Part shown: piece after piece, positions 28,796 through 46,927 of the stretch
Position numbering within the stretch: position 1 is the stretch's first letter
Layout of the letters: each line of letters opens with the position of its first letter
Assembly (NCBI RefSeq): GCF_030036535.1
Contig: NZ_CP080387.1
Span: 1,674,001-1,738,000 of the forward strand
From: Agrobacterium cucumeris
GTDB taxonomy: Bacteria; Pseudomonadota; Alphaproteobacteria; Rhizobiales; Rhizobiaceae
Direction of reading: 5' to 3'
Length of the DNA stretch: 64,000 bases
The notes under the pieces: generated by a model
Databases searched by the model: none
What the model was told of the DNA's origin: nothing
The model's input: the letters and a program-made list of their open reading frames with translations, nothing else
Position numbers and translations under genes: made by a program

Positions 28796-30895
28796 TCACT
28801 TCTGACCGGAGTACTTTGCCTGGATTTCCTGCGCCACGTTCGACGGAACCGGCGAGTAGTGGTCGAACGTCATCGAGTACTGAGCGCGACCCTGCGACAT
28901 GGAGCGCAGGTTGTCGACGTACTTGAACATGTTCGCGAGCGGAACATGCGCGTTGATGACGATGGTGATACCACGGCTTTCCTGGCCTTGGATCTGACCA
29001 CGACGGGAGTTCAGGTCGCCGATAACGTCGCCGACATAGTCTTCCGGCGTTACGACTTCGACCTTCATCATCGGCTCGAGAAGCTGTGCACCAGCCTTCT
29101 TGGCTGCTTCACGGAAGCAGGCACGCGATGCGATTTCGAAGGCGAGAACCGACGAGTCGACGTCGTGGAATGCACCGTCGATCAGCGTCGCCTTGACGCC
29201 GAGCATCGGGAAGCCAGCGAGCGGACCGGAAGACAGAACGCTTTCGATACCCTTCTGAACGCCCGGGATGTATTCCTTCGGAACAGCACCACCGACGATC
29301 TTGGATTCGAACTTGAAGTCTTCGCCTTCAGGGTTCGGTTCGAAGATGATCTTGACGCGCGCGAACTGACCGGTACCACCGGACTGCTTCTTGTGCGTGT
29401 AGTCTTCTTCGTGCTGACGCGTGATCGTTTCGCGATAGGCAACCTGCGGCGCGCCGACGGTTGCTTCAACCTTGAACTCGCGACGCATACGGTCAACGAG
29501 AATGTCGAGGTGAAGTTCGCCCATGCCCGCGATGATCGTCTGACCGGACTCTTCGTCGGTCTTGACGCGGAACGAAGGATCTTCAGCAGCCAGACGGTTG
29601 AGCGCAAGGCCCATCTTTTCCTGGTCGCCCTTGGTCTTCGGCTCGATCGCGATCTGGATGACCGGCTCGGGGAATTCCATGCGCTCGAGGATAACCGGCT
29701 TCAGCGGATCGCAGAGCGTATCGCCAGTGGTGGTTTCCTTGAGGCCGGCCAGAGCAACGATGTCGCCTGCAAAGGCTTCTTCGATGTCTTCACGCGAGTT
29801 GGAGTGCATCTGCAGCATACGGCCGACGCGCTCGCGCTTGTCCTTGACCGTGTTGATGACAGACGTACCCTTTTCGAGCTTGCCCGAGTAGATGCGCGCA
29901 AACGTCAGCGAACCGACGAAGGGGTCGTTCATGATCTTGAACGCGAGCATGGAAAGCGGCTCGCTGTCGTCAGCATGACGCTCGATCTCGGCTTCGGTCT
30001 TGAAGTCGATGCCCTTGATCGCAGGAATGTCCAGCGGCGAAGGCAGGTAGTCAACGACGGCGTCGAGAAGCGGCTGAACGCCCTTGTTCTTGAACGCGGT
30101 ACCGCAGAACATCGGGTGGAACTTCACGTCGATGGTGCCGCGGCGAACCAGTGCACGGATCTGTTCGTTGTCGGGCATGATGCCGTTCAGGTAGTTTTCC
30201 ATCGCTTCTTCGTCGATCTCGACAACGGTCTCGATCAGCTTTTCGCGATATTCGTCAGCCTTGGCCTTCATGTCATCGGGAATTTCGACGACGTCCCACT
30301 GAGCGCCGAGCGATTCGTCGCGCCAGATGAGTGCGTTCATCTCGATCAGGTCGATAACGCCCTTGAACTCGGTCTCAGCGCCGATCGGCAGCTGCATGAC
30401 GACGGCAATGGCGCCGAGACGGGTCTTGATCATTTCTACCGAGCGGTAGAAGTCAGCACCGGTCTTGTCCATCTTGTTGCAGAAGATCATGCGCGGAACA
30501 TGATACTTCTCAGCCTGGCGCCAGACGGTTTCCGTCTGCGGCTCCACACCGGCGTTGGCGTCGAGCAGCGCGATGGCGCCGTCGAGAACGCGCAGCGAAC
30601 GCTCGACTTCAATGGTGAAGTCAACGTGGCCGGGGGTGTCGATGATGTTGAAACGGCGCATCTTGCCGTCACGGCCCTTCCAGAAGGTCGTGGTCGCAGC
30701 AGACGTGATGGTGATACCACGCTCCTGCTCCTGCTCCATCCAGTCCATCGTGGCAGCGCCATCATGGACTTCGCCGATCTTGTGCGACTTACCGGTGTAA
30801 TAAAGGATACGCTCGGTGGTCGTCGTCTTGCCGGCGTCGATATGCGCCATGATACCGAAATTGCGGTAGTCTTCGATTTTATATTCGCGAGCCAT
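28796..30895 (-). CDS. fusA: Elongation factor G
   Basis: This 699-residue translocase GTPase also acts in ribosome recycling. The start at 30895 gives [20 protein letters not shown] and follows AAAGGCAG; the frame is open to 31009 but unsupported. Motifs are [19 protein letters not shown] (G1), DTPGHVDFT (G3) and NKMD (G4), followed by domains II-V. The length matches the bacterial EF-G1 class. It lies between rpsG and tuf in the usual str order. Confidence 0.99.
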   Translation of the reverse strand: MAREYKIEDYRNFGIMAHIDAGKTTTTERILYYTGKSHKIGEVHDGAATMDWMEQEQERGITITSAATTTFWKGRDGKMRRFNIIDTPGHVDFTIEVERSLRVLDGAIALLDANAGVEPQTETVWRQAEKYHVPRMIFCNKMDKTGADFYRSVEMIKTRLGAIAVVMQLPIGAETEFKGVIDLIEMNALIWRDESLGAQWDVVEIPDDMKAKADEYREKLIETVVEIDEEAMENYLNGIMPDNEQIRALVRRGTIDVKFHPMFCGTAFKNKGVQPLLDAVVDYLPSPLDIPAIKGIDFKTEAEIERHADDSEPLSMLAFKIMNDPFVGSLTFARIYSGKLEKGTSVINTVKDKRERVGRMLQMHSNSREDIEEAFAGDIVALAGLKETTTGDTLCDPLKPVILERMEFPEPVIQIAIEPKTKGDQEKMGLALNRLAAEDPSFRVKTDEESGQTIIAGMGELHLDILVDRMRREFKVEATVGAPQVAYRETITRQHEEDYTHKKQSGGTGQFARVKIIFEPNPEGEDFKFESKIVGGAVPKEYIPGVQKGIESVLSSGPLAGFPMLGVKATLIDGAFHDVDSSVLAFEIASRACFREAAKKAGAQLLEPMMKVEVVTPEDYVGDVIGDLNSRRGQIQGQESRGITIVINAHVPLANMFKYVDNLRSMSQGRAQYSMTFDHYSPVPSNVAQEIQAKYSGQK

Positions 30896-30929
30896 AATGG
30901 ACTGCCTTTCGATATGCGACCGGTTAAGA

Positions 30930-31412
<483 letters not shown>

Positions 31413-31477
31413 TCAATGTTATTGACGCTTTACCACGCGGAGAACCTCGCGCAGCGCCGGAATTTGTTTAAACCGAA

Positions 31478-31849
31478 TTACTTCGGACGCTTCGCACCGT
31501 ACTTGGAGCGGCGCTGCTTGCGGTTCTTGACGCCCTGGGTATCGAGAACACCGCGAATGATGTGGTAACGCACACCCGGCAAGTCCTTTACGCGGCCGCC
31601 GCGGATCATGACCACGGAGTGTTCCTGAAGGTTGTGACCTTCGCCCGGAATGTAGCCGATGACTTCAAAGCCGTTGGTGAGGCGGATCTTGGCAACCTTA
31701 CGCAGAGCCGAGTTCGGCTTCTTCGGGGTCGTCGTGTAAACGCGGGTGCAAACACCACGCTTCTGCGGGTTTTCCTGAAGAGCAGGAACCTTGTTGCGCT
31801 TTACCTGTGCCTGGCGGGGCTTACGGATCAGCTGGTTTACGGTAGGCAT
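31478..31849 (-). CDS. rpsL: Small ribosomal subunit protein uS12
   Basis: This 123-residue decoding-centre protein starts at 31849 ([20 protein letters not shown]) with AAGGGATGG upstream; a longer open frame to 31882 is unsupported. Lys43 ([15 protein letters not shown]) and Lys88 ([12 protein letters not shown]) are the wild-type residues whose changes give streptomycin resistance elsewhere, so a streptomycin-sensitive form is expected. It is first gene of the str set. A leader stem-loop lies 28 bases before the ATG, and the leader is about 260 bases long if the 32116-32144 promoter is real. Confidence 0.99.
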
Positions 31850-31877
31850 ATAACCATCCCTTGCAAAAACTACTTTA

Positions 31878-31895
31878 GCCACCCGAACGGGTGGC
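31878..31895 (-). promoter_or_regulatory. rpsL leader stem-loop
   Basis: Perfect 7-bp arms GCCACCC/GGGTGGC with a GAAC loop on the plus strand (GTTC on the transcript strand). It ends 28 bases before the rpsL ATG. A second perfect hairpin, GTTCGGAAA/TTTCCGAAC (32061-32083), lies farther up the same leader. Confidence 0.5.
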
Positions 31896-32115
31896 GGCTA
31901 TGCCGTTGCCGGCGACGACGCACGTATATATCCTCATGCGCAAAACGTGGCCCGATCCGTTTTCACGGATGGACCACCAAGAGCAGAGGACACCTCAACG
32001 AGGCGTCTTGCATGCAACATTCGTGTCTTCTACGTGCAATGGAGTCTTGTTTGAGATGATGTTCGGAAAAAAGGTTTCCGAACGGCCAGCACCCACAGAG
32101 GCTCCGATGGCGGGC

Positions 32116-32144
32116 GTACTACTGTTTTAGCCAGCTTTCGTCAA
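32116..32144 (-). promoter_or_regulatory. Candidate promoter of the str unit
   Basis: On the minus strand TTGACG (32139-32144), a 17-base spacer, then TAGTAC (32116-32121). The 528 bases between rpsL and the divergent gene at 32378 contain no evident gene; they hold this promoter-like pair, the two leader hairpins and a GC-rich stretch of unknown role (32150-32220). Confidence 0.5.
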
Positions 32145-32377
32145 GGCCGAATCCGCATTTTGCGCCCGCGCCCGCGGCCACAAAGCCCGCAGGCGGGCCA
32201 TTTCGCCCTCCTTCTAACAGAAGTCACCATCGGCAACAGCGATTTTGCGCTCCGGCCTTTGGCTTTTCATAAAATCCGTCTATTGATTCCCTCAAGCGGC
32301 CAGACTTGGCCCGCCACGCGCAAGACCCGCTCCGGTCGACCCGCGAACATAGCAACGACAGATCAAGGAACCGCGTC

Positions 32378-32671
32378 ATGAGCACCCTCCCCGACAACGA
32401 CAATGGACGCGACGAGCCGATGGTCTTCATCGTCATCGGCAAGGCTTACGAGACCGATAACTCCGAAGGCATCGACATCCACGTCATCCTTCGCGCCCCG
32501 GACGACGACACCGCCGTGCGTGAAACGCTGAACGCGCTTTCCGAGGAAGGCTTCATCGAGGCCGACCTCGACCAGATCGGCATGCTGACCGAAATCCCCG
32601 ATGAAGAGCCGCACGCTTCCGCCTATCAGGGCGCACTGGAAGGCGAAGTGGCCATCATCCGCTTCGCCTGA
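32378..32671 (+). CDS. Small acidic conserved hypothetical protein
   Basis: This 97-residue soluble protein is rich in Asp and Glu. It starts at 32378 with AAGGAA eight bases ahead (MSTLPDNDNGRDEPMVFIVI); upstream ATGs in frame have no such site. The pattern of alternating strands and helices (FIVIGKAYETDN, DIHVILRAPDDDTAVRETLN, EEGFIEADLDQIGMLTEIPD) suggests a small ferredoxin-like alpha/beta fold; that is inference. I recognise no named family. It is divergent from rpsL, and only nine bases separate it from the VOC gene, so they are likely co-transcribed. Confidence 0.8.
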   Translation: MSTLPDNDNGRDEPMVFIVIGKAYETDNSEGIDIHVILRAPDDDTAVRETLNALSEEGFIEADLDQIGMLTEIPDEEPHASAYQGALEGEVAIIRFA

Positions 32672-32680
32672 GGCGCGGCA

Positions 32681-33031
32681 ATGGTGGTGAGACGCATCGT
32701 CACCAACATCGCGACACCCGACCCTGAACGGGCGGGTGTCTTTTATGGCGACATTCTCGGCATGACCATCGCCATGGATCACGGCTGGATCGTGACCTAT
32801 GCAAGCCCGGTTGAGACACCTGCCCAGATCAGCTTTGCCCGCGAAGGCGGCTCCGGCACGGCGGTCCCCGACATCTCCATCGAGGTCGACAATTTCGACG
32901 AGGTTCACGCCCGCATAGTTGAAGCCGGACTGCCGGTCGAATACGGCCCGGCCACCGAAACATGGGGCGTGCGCCGCCTGTTCCTGCGCGATCCCTTTGG
33001 CAGACTGATCAACATATTAAGTCACTTATAG
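32681..33031 (+). CDS. VOC-family (glyoxalase/dioxygenase-fold) protein
   Basis: This 116-residue protein has the beta-alpha-beta-beta-beta repeat of the vicinal-oxygen-chelate superfamily: RRIVTNIATPDPERAGVFYG, then DILGMTIAMDHGWIVTYASP, and the second module with DISIEVDNFDEVHARIVEAG and RRLFLRDPFGRLINILSHL. The usual first metal-binding His is replaced in the opening strand (NIATPD), so a metal-enzyme role is uncertain; such proteins may be ligand binders or bleomycin-resistance-like. It follows the acidic hypothetical protein by nine bases. Confidence 0.85.
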   Translation: MVVRRIVTNIATPDPERAGVFYGDILGMTIAMDHGWIVTYASPVETPAQISFAREGGSGTAVPDISIEVDNFDEVHARIVEAGLPVEYGPATETWGVRRLFLRDPFGRLINILSHL

Positions 33032-33128
33032 ATTATATACTTTAAGTTCAGTAGTATTATTTCATTTCTGTTGAACAACGCGAATATATTGGCGTAAAAC
33101 AATCCTGACATGAATCTCCGGTGGCAGG

Positions 33129-34211
33129 TTGGATCATATATCTTCGGCAGACATCATCGATGACATTTACGAAGCGGCGCTTTTTCCCGACCGCTGGGCG
33201 AAAGTCATCGCCACAATCGGTCAACAGCTGGATTTCTGGGGCGGCGCCCTTACCTGGGGCAAGGGAGAGGAAGAAGCCTGGCTTTTCACGCCCAATTTCC
33301 AGGAATTGATGCAGGCCTTCATGGAGGGCGGCTGGAATCATCGCAATGACCGCCTCACCCGCGCAATCCGCGAGGGACAATTTTCCTTCGTGCATGATTT
33401 TGATGTTTTTACCCATGATGAATGGGCCGGGCTGCCGATCGTGCGTGACTTCCTGATGCCGCGCGGACTGGGCTATGGTGTGGCGACCCAGGTCGCTCCA
33501 CCCGATCATCCGGAAATGACGGTGATTTTCGAACGCAAGCTCGACAGCGGCATCATTGGCCCGGAGACGATGGCGGCTCTCGGCGGGCTGAGACCGCATA
33601 TCGCCCGCAGCCTCACGCTGGCGACCCGGCTGCAGCGTCAGAAAGCCGATGCGATGACGCTTGGCCTCAACGCCATCGGCGCGCCGGCGGCAGTGCTTCA
33701 GGCAAGCGGACGCCTTCTCTCCGCCAATGACCTGTTTCTTTCACTTCAGAAATGTATCTCTACCCGCACCCGTGACAGGATTCTGATTTCCGATGAAAGG
33801 GTCAACCGGCTGCTTTACAATGCACTTGCCGGACATAGCGTCGGCTCCTTCCCCCTGCCGACCGAAGACAGGGCATGCATACTGCACGTCATACCGCTAC
33901 GTAAGGACGCACTGGACCTTTCCCCGAACGGCTCGGCCATCGTATTGATATCCCAGCCCTCAGACACGGTCTTCGACGCCACGCCGCTGCTGAAGGGGCT
34001 TTATGACCTCACCAAGGGCGAAGCCCGTGTTGCGCTGGAAATCATGAAGGGGCTTTCCCTTCCCGCCGTGGCAAAGCAATTGCGGATTTCCCACGAAACG
34101 GTGCGCAGCAACGCCAAGTCGATCTATGCCAAAACCGGCAGTACCGGCCAGACCGATCTCGTCCGCCGCCTCTCCGTTCTGACGCGCTACACCATCGGCG
34201 GACAGGGCTGA
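33129..34211 (+). CDS. LuxR-type helix-turn-helix regulator
   Basis: About 360 residues. The C-terminal 65 residues are a LuxR-type DNA-binding domain (LTKGEARVALEIMKGLSLPA, AKQLRISHETVRSNAKSIYA, KTGSTGQTDLVRRL). The N-terminal 280 residues do not look like an acyl-homoserine-lactone or response-receiver domain; they resemble the PAS-like or unknown sensory part of rhizobial orphan LuxR proteins. The start is doubtful: TTG at 33129 is the only early start, with AGG directly before it and a weak GGTGG further up; the nearby ATG at 33110 is out of frame. Upstream sequence is AT-rich. The ligand and targets are unknown. Confidence 0.85.
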   Translation: MDHISSADIIDDIYEAALFPDRWAKVIATIGQQLDFWGGALTWGKGEEEAWLFTPNFQELMQAFMEGGWNHRNDRLTRAIREGQFSFVHDFDVFTHDEWAGLPIVRDFLMPRGLGYGVATQVAPPDHPEMTVIFERKLDSGIIGPETMAALGGLRPHIARSLTLATRLQRQKADAMTLGLNAIGAPAAVLQASGRLLSANDLFLSLQKCISTRTRDRILISDERVNRLLYNALAGHSVGSFPLPTEDRACILHVIPLRKDALDLSPNGSAIVLISQPSDTVFDATPLLKGLYDLTKGEARVALEIMKGLSLPAVAKQLRISHETVRSNAKSIYAKTGSTGQTDLVRRLSVLTRYTIGGQG

Positions 34212-34266
34212 GAACACGCCGACACTGATGATCTGAAAGATCGGATCAGCTCTCCCACCCGCCAAA

Positions 34267-34298
34267 CAAAAAACGCCCGGATTGCTCCGGGCGTTTTA
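34267..34298. terminator. Bidirectional terminator between the LuxR gene and rpoC
   Basis: The stem CGCCCGG/CCGGGCG with a six-base loop is flanked by AAAAAA on the left and TTTT on the right. It follows the regulator gene on the plus strand and lies 41 bases past the rpoC stop on the minus strand, where the T-run is longer. Confidence 0.85.
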
Positions 34299-34338
34299 CT
34301 GAATTTTGGCGGGGCTCCGTAAAGCCCCTGCCCCAAGC

Positions 34339-38547
<4,209 letters not shown>

Positions 38548-38725
38548 GCCTTGTCTCCTTGAGAGGCTAGCTGCTGCCCCTGTTTGCATCCGGACCGGTT
38601 TCTTCCCGGGTCGCCGTCCAGAGCTTTAAATACGGATTAACCGCACAATGCGGCGAAAGTGTCCCACGCCAGCCGGGCTGACGGGAAACCGGCAGGCGCC
38701 CGGAAGGCGCCCGCCTCTCTCATTT

Positions 38726-42862
<4,137 letters not shown>

Positions 42863-43024
42863 CGTCGCTCCTTTAAAATTGCATCCGGGCCTGCAACGGA
42901 CGGGAACCGATGGCCAGTCGACCCCGTCAAGCAATGGGTATCATCAATCTCGTTCCACATCCCGGATCGATCAGGCCGGATTGCCTAGATGAGCCGGTTC
43001 GGAACCATTCTCTTGAAGAACCCA

Positions 43025-43105
43025 TTACCCAAAAGCCATTTTCACGCGGCTTTTGGGTAATAAGTTTTAAAAACGATGACGACGGAAAGGGGCATGAAGC
43101 CCCTT
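43025..43105 (-). promoter_or_regulatory. Two stem-loops between rplL and rpoB (attenuator/processing site)
   Basis: Going leftwards from rplL, the first hairpin has arms AAGGGGC/GCCCCTT (43087-43105), 20 bases past the stop, with a T5 run 12 bases later. The second is a perfect 13-bp stem TTACCCAAAAGCC/GGCTTTTGGGTAA with a 10-base loop (43025-43060). This junction holds a partial terminator and an RNase III site in E. coli; a similar role here is inferred. It would lower rpoBC output relative to ribosomal proteins. Confidence 0.6.
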
Positions 43106-43124
43106 CCCGCCAGCAATCGCAAGA

Positions 43125-43502
43125 TTACTTAACGTCGACCTTAGCGCCGGCGTCTTCAAGCTTCTTCTTGAGGTCAGCAGCTTCAGCCTTGGAAACAGCT
43201 TCCTTGACAGCCTTCGGAGCGCCTTCAACGAGGTCCTTAGCTTCCTTCAGGCCGAGACCCGTGATAGCGCGGACTTCCTTGATGACGTTGATCTTGTTGG
43301 CGCCAGCGTCAACCAGGATCACGTCGAATTCAGTCTTTTCTTCTTCAACAGCAGCAGCAACGCCAGCACCGCCAGCAGCAGCAACAGCTACCGGAGCAGC
43401 AGCGGAAACGCCCCACTTTTCTTCAAGAAGCTTCGACAGTTCTGCAGCTTCCAGAACGGTCAGGGTGGAGAGGTCTTCAACGATCTTTGCGAGATCAGCC
43501 AT
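43125..43502 (-). CDS. rplL: Large ribosomal subunit protein bL12 (L7/L12)
   Basis: This 125-residue stalk protein recruits translation GTPases. The N-terminal dimerisation part is [20 protein letters not shown], followed by an Ala/Val-rich hinge ([20 protein letters not shown]) and the C-terminal factor-binding domain [20 protein letters not shown]. It lies 59 bases after rplJ and before the rpoB leader hairpins. Confidence 0.99.
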   Translation of the reverse strand: MADLAKIVEDLSTLTVLEAAELSKLLEEKWGVSAAAPVAVAAAGGAGVAAAVEEEKTEFDVILVDAGANKINVIKEVRAITGLGLKEAKDLVEGAPKAVKEAVSKAEAADLKKKLEDAGAKVDVK

Positions 43503-43561
43503 TTTGATAGTTCCTTTTGTTCAGTTCGAACCAGTTTGAATAATTACAGCGAAAAACCGCC

Positions 43562-44080
43562 TTAAGCGGCTTCGTCCTTCTTGGCGTAAGCCGAAAACAC
43601 GCGTGCAAGCTGGCTTGCAGGTGCGGCGACAACCGTAGCGACGCGAGTTGCCGGGGCATTGAGAAGGCCCAGCAGCTTTGCACGAAGCTCGTCCAGCGAA
43701 GGCAGGGTCGCAAGCGACTTGACTGCTTCGGCGTTGAGCGTGGTTGCACCCATGGCGCCGCCGAGAACAACGACTTTATCGTTGGTCTTTGCGAAGTCCA
43801 TGACGACTTTCGGAGCGATCATCGGGTCGACGCTGTATGCAATCAGCGTCTGGCCCTTGAAGAGATTTGTCATCCCTTCCGACTCCGTGCCCTGAAGAGC
43901 GATCTTGGCCAGGCGGTTCTTCGCGACCTTGACGGTGCCTCCGGCAGCGCGCATCTTCGAACGGAAGTCGTTCATCTGCGCAACGGTGACACCAGCATAG
44001 TGGGCCACGACAACCGAACCGGAAGCCTTGAAGACTTCGTTCAGCTCCGTGACGAATTCGCGTTTTTCCGCTCTTTCCAC
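43562..44080 (-). CDS. rplJ: Large ribosomal subunit protein uL10
   Basis: This 172-residue base of the ribosomal stalk carries bL12 dimers on its C-terminal helix. It starts at GTG (44080): GGAG lies about eight bases ahead, and the product begins with the canonical [20 protein letters not shown]. The open frame upstream to 44290 would add an unrelated Arg/Cys-rich stretch and is rejected. [20 protein letters not shown] and the Ala-rich C-terminus ([20 protein letters not shown]) are typical. A 356-base structured leader precedes it. Confidence 0.97.
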   Translation of the reverse strand: MERAEKREFVTELNEVFKASGSVVVAHYAGVTVAQMNDFRSKMRAAGGTVKVAKNRLAKIALQGTESEGMTNLFKGQTLIAYSVDPMIAPKVVMDFAKTNDKVVVLGGAMGATTLNAEAVKSLATLPSLDELRAKLLGLLNAPATRVATVVAAPASQLARVFSAYAKKDEAA

Positions 44081-44436
44081 TGTCTGTCTCCAGTAGACGG
44101 GACCACATGATTGTGAACCCGTCGGGTTTGCCTTTGCCCCAGGGGACCTTCTTACAAAGATCCCGAGCGACGCTCGAGGATCCTGTCCCCCGCTCTGTCG
44201 CCGCAAACGGCTCCAGGCACAGGCACACCAGGTTCGAACCGGACAGTCAGACATCCTTGGATGTCTCAAATCCAGCCTCACCCGTCTCATGCAGGTTGAA
44301 TGATTAAGGCCAGATCCCGAAAGACATGGCCACCTGCAATCTCGGACAGGAGTTCCGGGTTTCCCCGGAAATCTCCGGCTCCCTGAGAGCCGGAAATTCT
44401 TTTAGTCACACGCCCCGAAAGACGCGCGAGAATTGA
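44081..44436 (-). promoter_or_regulatory. rplJ (L10) leader region
   Basis: These 356 non-coding bases lie between rplA and rplJ. On the minus strand they include the stem CCGGCTC/GAGCCGG (44375-44393), a nearby TTTCCGG/CCCGGAA stem, the perfect AGACATCC/GGATGTCT hairpin (about 44245-44262) and CCCGACGGG just before the start. In many bacteria the L10-L12 complex binds this leader and represses rplJL; the position and structure fit, but I could not match the known L10-leader consensus. No convincing promoter was fixed. Confidence 0.45.
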
Positions 44437-45132
44437 TTAAGCCGTAACCGACGAAGGGTCGATCTTGACGCCCGGACCCATGGTCGAGGAAATCGCAACG
44501 CGCTTGACGTAGTTGCCCTTGGCACCCGTCGGCTTTGCCTTGATGACTGCATCGGCGAAAGCCTTGATGTTTTCTTCAAGAGCCTTGGCGTCGAACGAAG
44601 CCTTGCCGATACCGGCATGCACGATACCAGCCTTTTCGACGCGGAATTCGACAGCGCCGCCCTTGGACGCCTTGACGGCGCCGGCAACATCCATCGTCAC
44701 CGTACCGACCTTCGGGTTCGGCATCATGCCACGCGGGCCGAGTACCTTGCCGAGACGGCCGACGAGCGGCATCATGTCCGGGGTCGCGATGCAACGATCG
44801 AAGTCGATCTTGCCGCCCTGAACGATTTCAACCAGTTCTTCCGCGCCAACAACGTCAGCGCCGGCAGCCGTGGCTTCATCAGCCTTGACGCCACGGGCGA
44901 AAACGGCGACGCGAACGTCACGGCCGGTGCCGTTCGGCAGGTTGACAACGCCACGAACCATCTGGTCCGCATGGCGCGGGTCAACGCCGAGGTTCATCGA
45001 AACTTCAACGGTTTCGTCAAACTTGGCAACCGCACGTTCCTTGACCATCGAAATGGCGTCGGTGAGAACGTAAAGCTTGTTGGGATCCACGCCTTCGCGG
45101 ATCTTCTGAATGCGCTTTGCTACCTTGGCCAT
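44437..45132 (-). CDS. rplA: Large ribosomal subunit protein uL1
   Basis: This 231-residue L1-stalk protein handles deacylated tRNA release. The ATG at 45132 gives [20 protein letters not shown] with AGGTTG ahead; an ATG two codons earlier overlaps the rplK stop and is a possible alternative. The signature [20 protein letters not shown] and the C-terminal [20 protein letters not shown] are present. In E. coli this protein represses the rplKA mRNA. Confidence 0.99.
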   Translation of the reverse strand: MAKVAKRIQKIREGVDPNKLYVLTDAISMVKERAVAKFDETVEVSMNLGVDPRHADQMVRGVVNLPNGTGRDVRVAVFARGVKADEATAAGADVVGAEELVEIVQGGKIDFDRCIATPDMMPLVGRLGKVLGPRGMMPNPKVGTVTMDVAGAVKASKGGAVEFRVEKAGIVHAGIGKASFDAKALEENIKAFADAVIKAKPTGAKGNYVKRVAISSTMGPGVKIDPSSVTA

Positions 45133-45134
45133 GA

Positions 45135-45566
45135 TCAACCTACCACTTCCAGGCCCATGGCGCGGGCGGAGCCCTCAACCATTGCCATTGCGCCTTCGAT
45201 ATCGGCTGCATTCAGATCCTTCATCTTGGCTTCAGCGATCGTCTTGACCTGAGCCTTGGTGATGGAGCCGACCTTGGCGCCCTTGCCAGGCGTCTTGGAA
45301 CCGGAGGTGATCTTAGCTTCCTTCTTCAGCCAATAGGTCATCGGCGGCTGCTTCATGACGAAGGTGAAGGACTTGTCCTGGTAATAGGTGATGACGACCG
45401 GGATCGGCATACCCTTTTCCATTTCCTGCGTGGCGGCATTGAACGCCTTGCAGAATTCCATGATGTTAATGCCACGCTGACCAAGTGCCGGACCGATCGG
45501 CGGGGACGGATTGGCCGACCCAGCCTTTACCTGCAACTTGAGCTGGCCTGCAACTTTCTTAGCCAT
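45135..45566 (-). CDS. rplK: Large ribosomal subunit protein uL11
   Basis: This 143-residue protein of the GTPase-associated centre contains [40 protein letters not shown] and the C-terminal rRNA-binding domain [20 protein letters not shown]. The proline pair needed for thiostrepton action (SPPIGP) is retained. It is nearly contiguous with rplA (2-3 bases) and follows nusG by 144 bases. Confidence 0.99.
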   Translation of the reverse strand: MAKKVAGQLKLQVKAGSANPSPPIGPALGQRGINIMEFCKAFNAATQEMEKGMPIPVVITYYQDKSFTFVMKQPPMTYWLKKEAKITSGSKTPGKGAKVGSITKAQVKTIAEAKMKDLNAADIEGAMAMVEGSARAMGLEVVG

Positions 45567-45710
45567 ATCTCTCTGCCTTTCAATTCAAACCGGTTACCCG
45601 GCTTCTCTCTAGCCGGATCGCTCCGGCGGCTGCGGTTGCGTGGTGCGGCGCCCTGCCCCGGCTTTAAGAGCCAGATTGCCTTCCACGCGCTTGGGGTTTC
45701 ACCCCTCCAA

Positions 45711-46241
45711 TCAGACCTTCTCGACCTGATTGTATTCCAGCTCGACCGGCGTAGCGCGGCCGAAAATCGAAACTTCCACCTTCAGGCGCGAACGCTCTTC
45801 GTCGACATCCTGCACCACGCCGTTGAACGACGCGAACGGACCGTCGGAAACGCGAACCTGCTCGCCGATCTCGAACGAAACCGAAGACTTCGGACGCTCG
45901 ACACCTTCCTGAACCTGACCGAGAATACGATCGGCTTCATAATCGGGAATCGGAACAGGCTTATTGTCCGAACCGAGGAAACCGGTAACCTTCGGCGTGT
46001 TCTTGATGAGGTGATAGGCCTCATCCGTCAGGTTGGCGCGCACCAGCACGTAACCCGGAAAGAACTTGCGTTCGCTATCAACCTTACGGCCGCGACGCAC
46101 CTCGACAACCTTTTCGGTCGGCACGAGGATTTTCTCGAAAAGATGATCAAGACCCTTCTGGCGGGCCTTTTCCTCGATCGACTCGGCGACCTTCTTTTCG
46201 AAATTCGAATATGCGTGAACGATATACCAGCGTGCTGCCAT
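45711..46241 (-). CDS. nusG: Transcription termination/antitermination factor NusG
   Basis: This 176-residue protein binds the polymerase clamp and couples it to Rho or to uS10 on the ribosome. The NGN domain starts MAARWYIVHAYSNFEKKVAE and includes KFFPGYVLVRANLTDEAYHL. The KOW domain is QVRVSDGPFASFNGVVQDVD. Length is standard. It lies between secE and rplK. Confidence 0.99.
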   Translation of the reverse strand: MAARWYIVHAYSNFEKKVAESIEEKARQKGLDHLFEKILVPTEKVVEVRRGRKVDSERKFFPGYVLVRANLTDEAYHLIKNTPKVTGFLGSDNKPVPIPDYEADRILGQVQEGVERPKSSVSFEIGEQVRVSDGPFASFNGVVQDVDEERSRLKVEVSIFGRATPVELEYNQVEKV

Positions 46242-46273
46242 TTTTATTCTCCGTTCAATCCTTCACCAGGCCG

Positions 46274-46474
46274 TTACCGGCCTACGTTCAGCACGAGGCT
46301 GAGCAGCCAGCCGATGAGCTGGTCTGCAGCAAAGAAGAACAGAGCCGCAAAAATGACCATCACCAGCACCATAGCCGTCGAAATCATGGTCTCGCGGCGC
46401 GACGGCCAAGTAATTTTTGACGCTTCGGCGCGAACCTGCTGCAGAAACGTAAACGGATTGGTTTTGGATGCCAT
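46274..46474 (-). CDS. secE: Preprotein translocase subunit SecE
   Basis: This 66-residue protein has one membrane helix (ISTAMVLVMVIFAALFFFAA) after the amphipathic segment FLQQVRAEASKITWPSRRET, the core of the SecE family. It clamps SecY in the translocon. The start at 46474 gives MASKTNPFTF; an ATG five codons upstream (46489) is an alternative. The long proteobacterial N-terminal extension of E. coli SecE is absent, as usual in alphaproteobacteria. Confidence 0.97.
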   Translation of the reverse strand: MASKTNPFTFLQQVRAEASKITWPSRRETMISTAMVLVMVIFAALFFFAADQLIGWLLSLVLNVGR

Positions 46475-46657
46475 TGACTGCCCACGCAATTACGGCGCGT
46501 AAAGCCGAACTAATCAGCCCCACGCACCGCGTGTCTGTTTTGACCTACATAAACACCGATTCCACTTTTAACAAGAGGAAATCGACATTCCGCGAAATTC
46601 ACCGGAAATCCGGTAGCCATCTGCCGTGCAGCGAAGACCGCGCTTGCGAATGGAAAG

Positions 46658-46733
<76 letters not shown>

Positions 46734-46783
46734 TCATCACCGTAATCGACCGCGAAAATCGCTTGGCCAATTCGGTATGCGCT

Positions 46784-46812
46784 CCTTTAAGACGCCGGGA
46801 AAAGAATGGCAA
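46784..46812 (-). promoter_or_regulatory. Candidate promoter for tRNA-Trp-secE-nusG
   Basis: On the minus strand TTGCCA (46807-46812), a 17-base spacer, then TAAAGG (46784-46789), about 50 bases before the tRNA 5' end. The -10 resembles those ahead of rpsM, rpsJ and the second tuf. Confidence 0.55.
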
Positions 46813-46927
46813 GGGTGTTTTTCGTTTTTTCACAATGTCTGGCAAAATACACGGACGAGCCGCCTGCCCCACCCGGCACAATGCCTATTCCCTTGATCTT
46901 TCTCACACTCCCCAACAGGAAAAACCC

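Noticed and set aside
33110..33165. ATG at 33110 as start of the LuxR-type gene
   Set aside because: It is out of frame and meets a TGA after 17 codons; a TTG at 33129 is the only early in-frame start.
43562..44290. Longer rplJ start at 44290
   Set aside because: The added N-terminus is Arg/Cys/Trp-rich and unlike uL10; the GTG at 44080 with GGAG upstream gives the canonical start.
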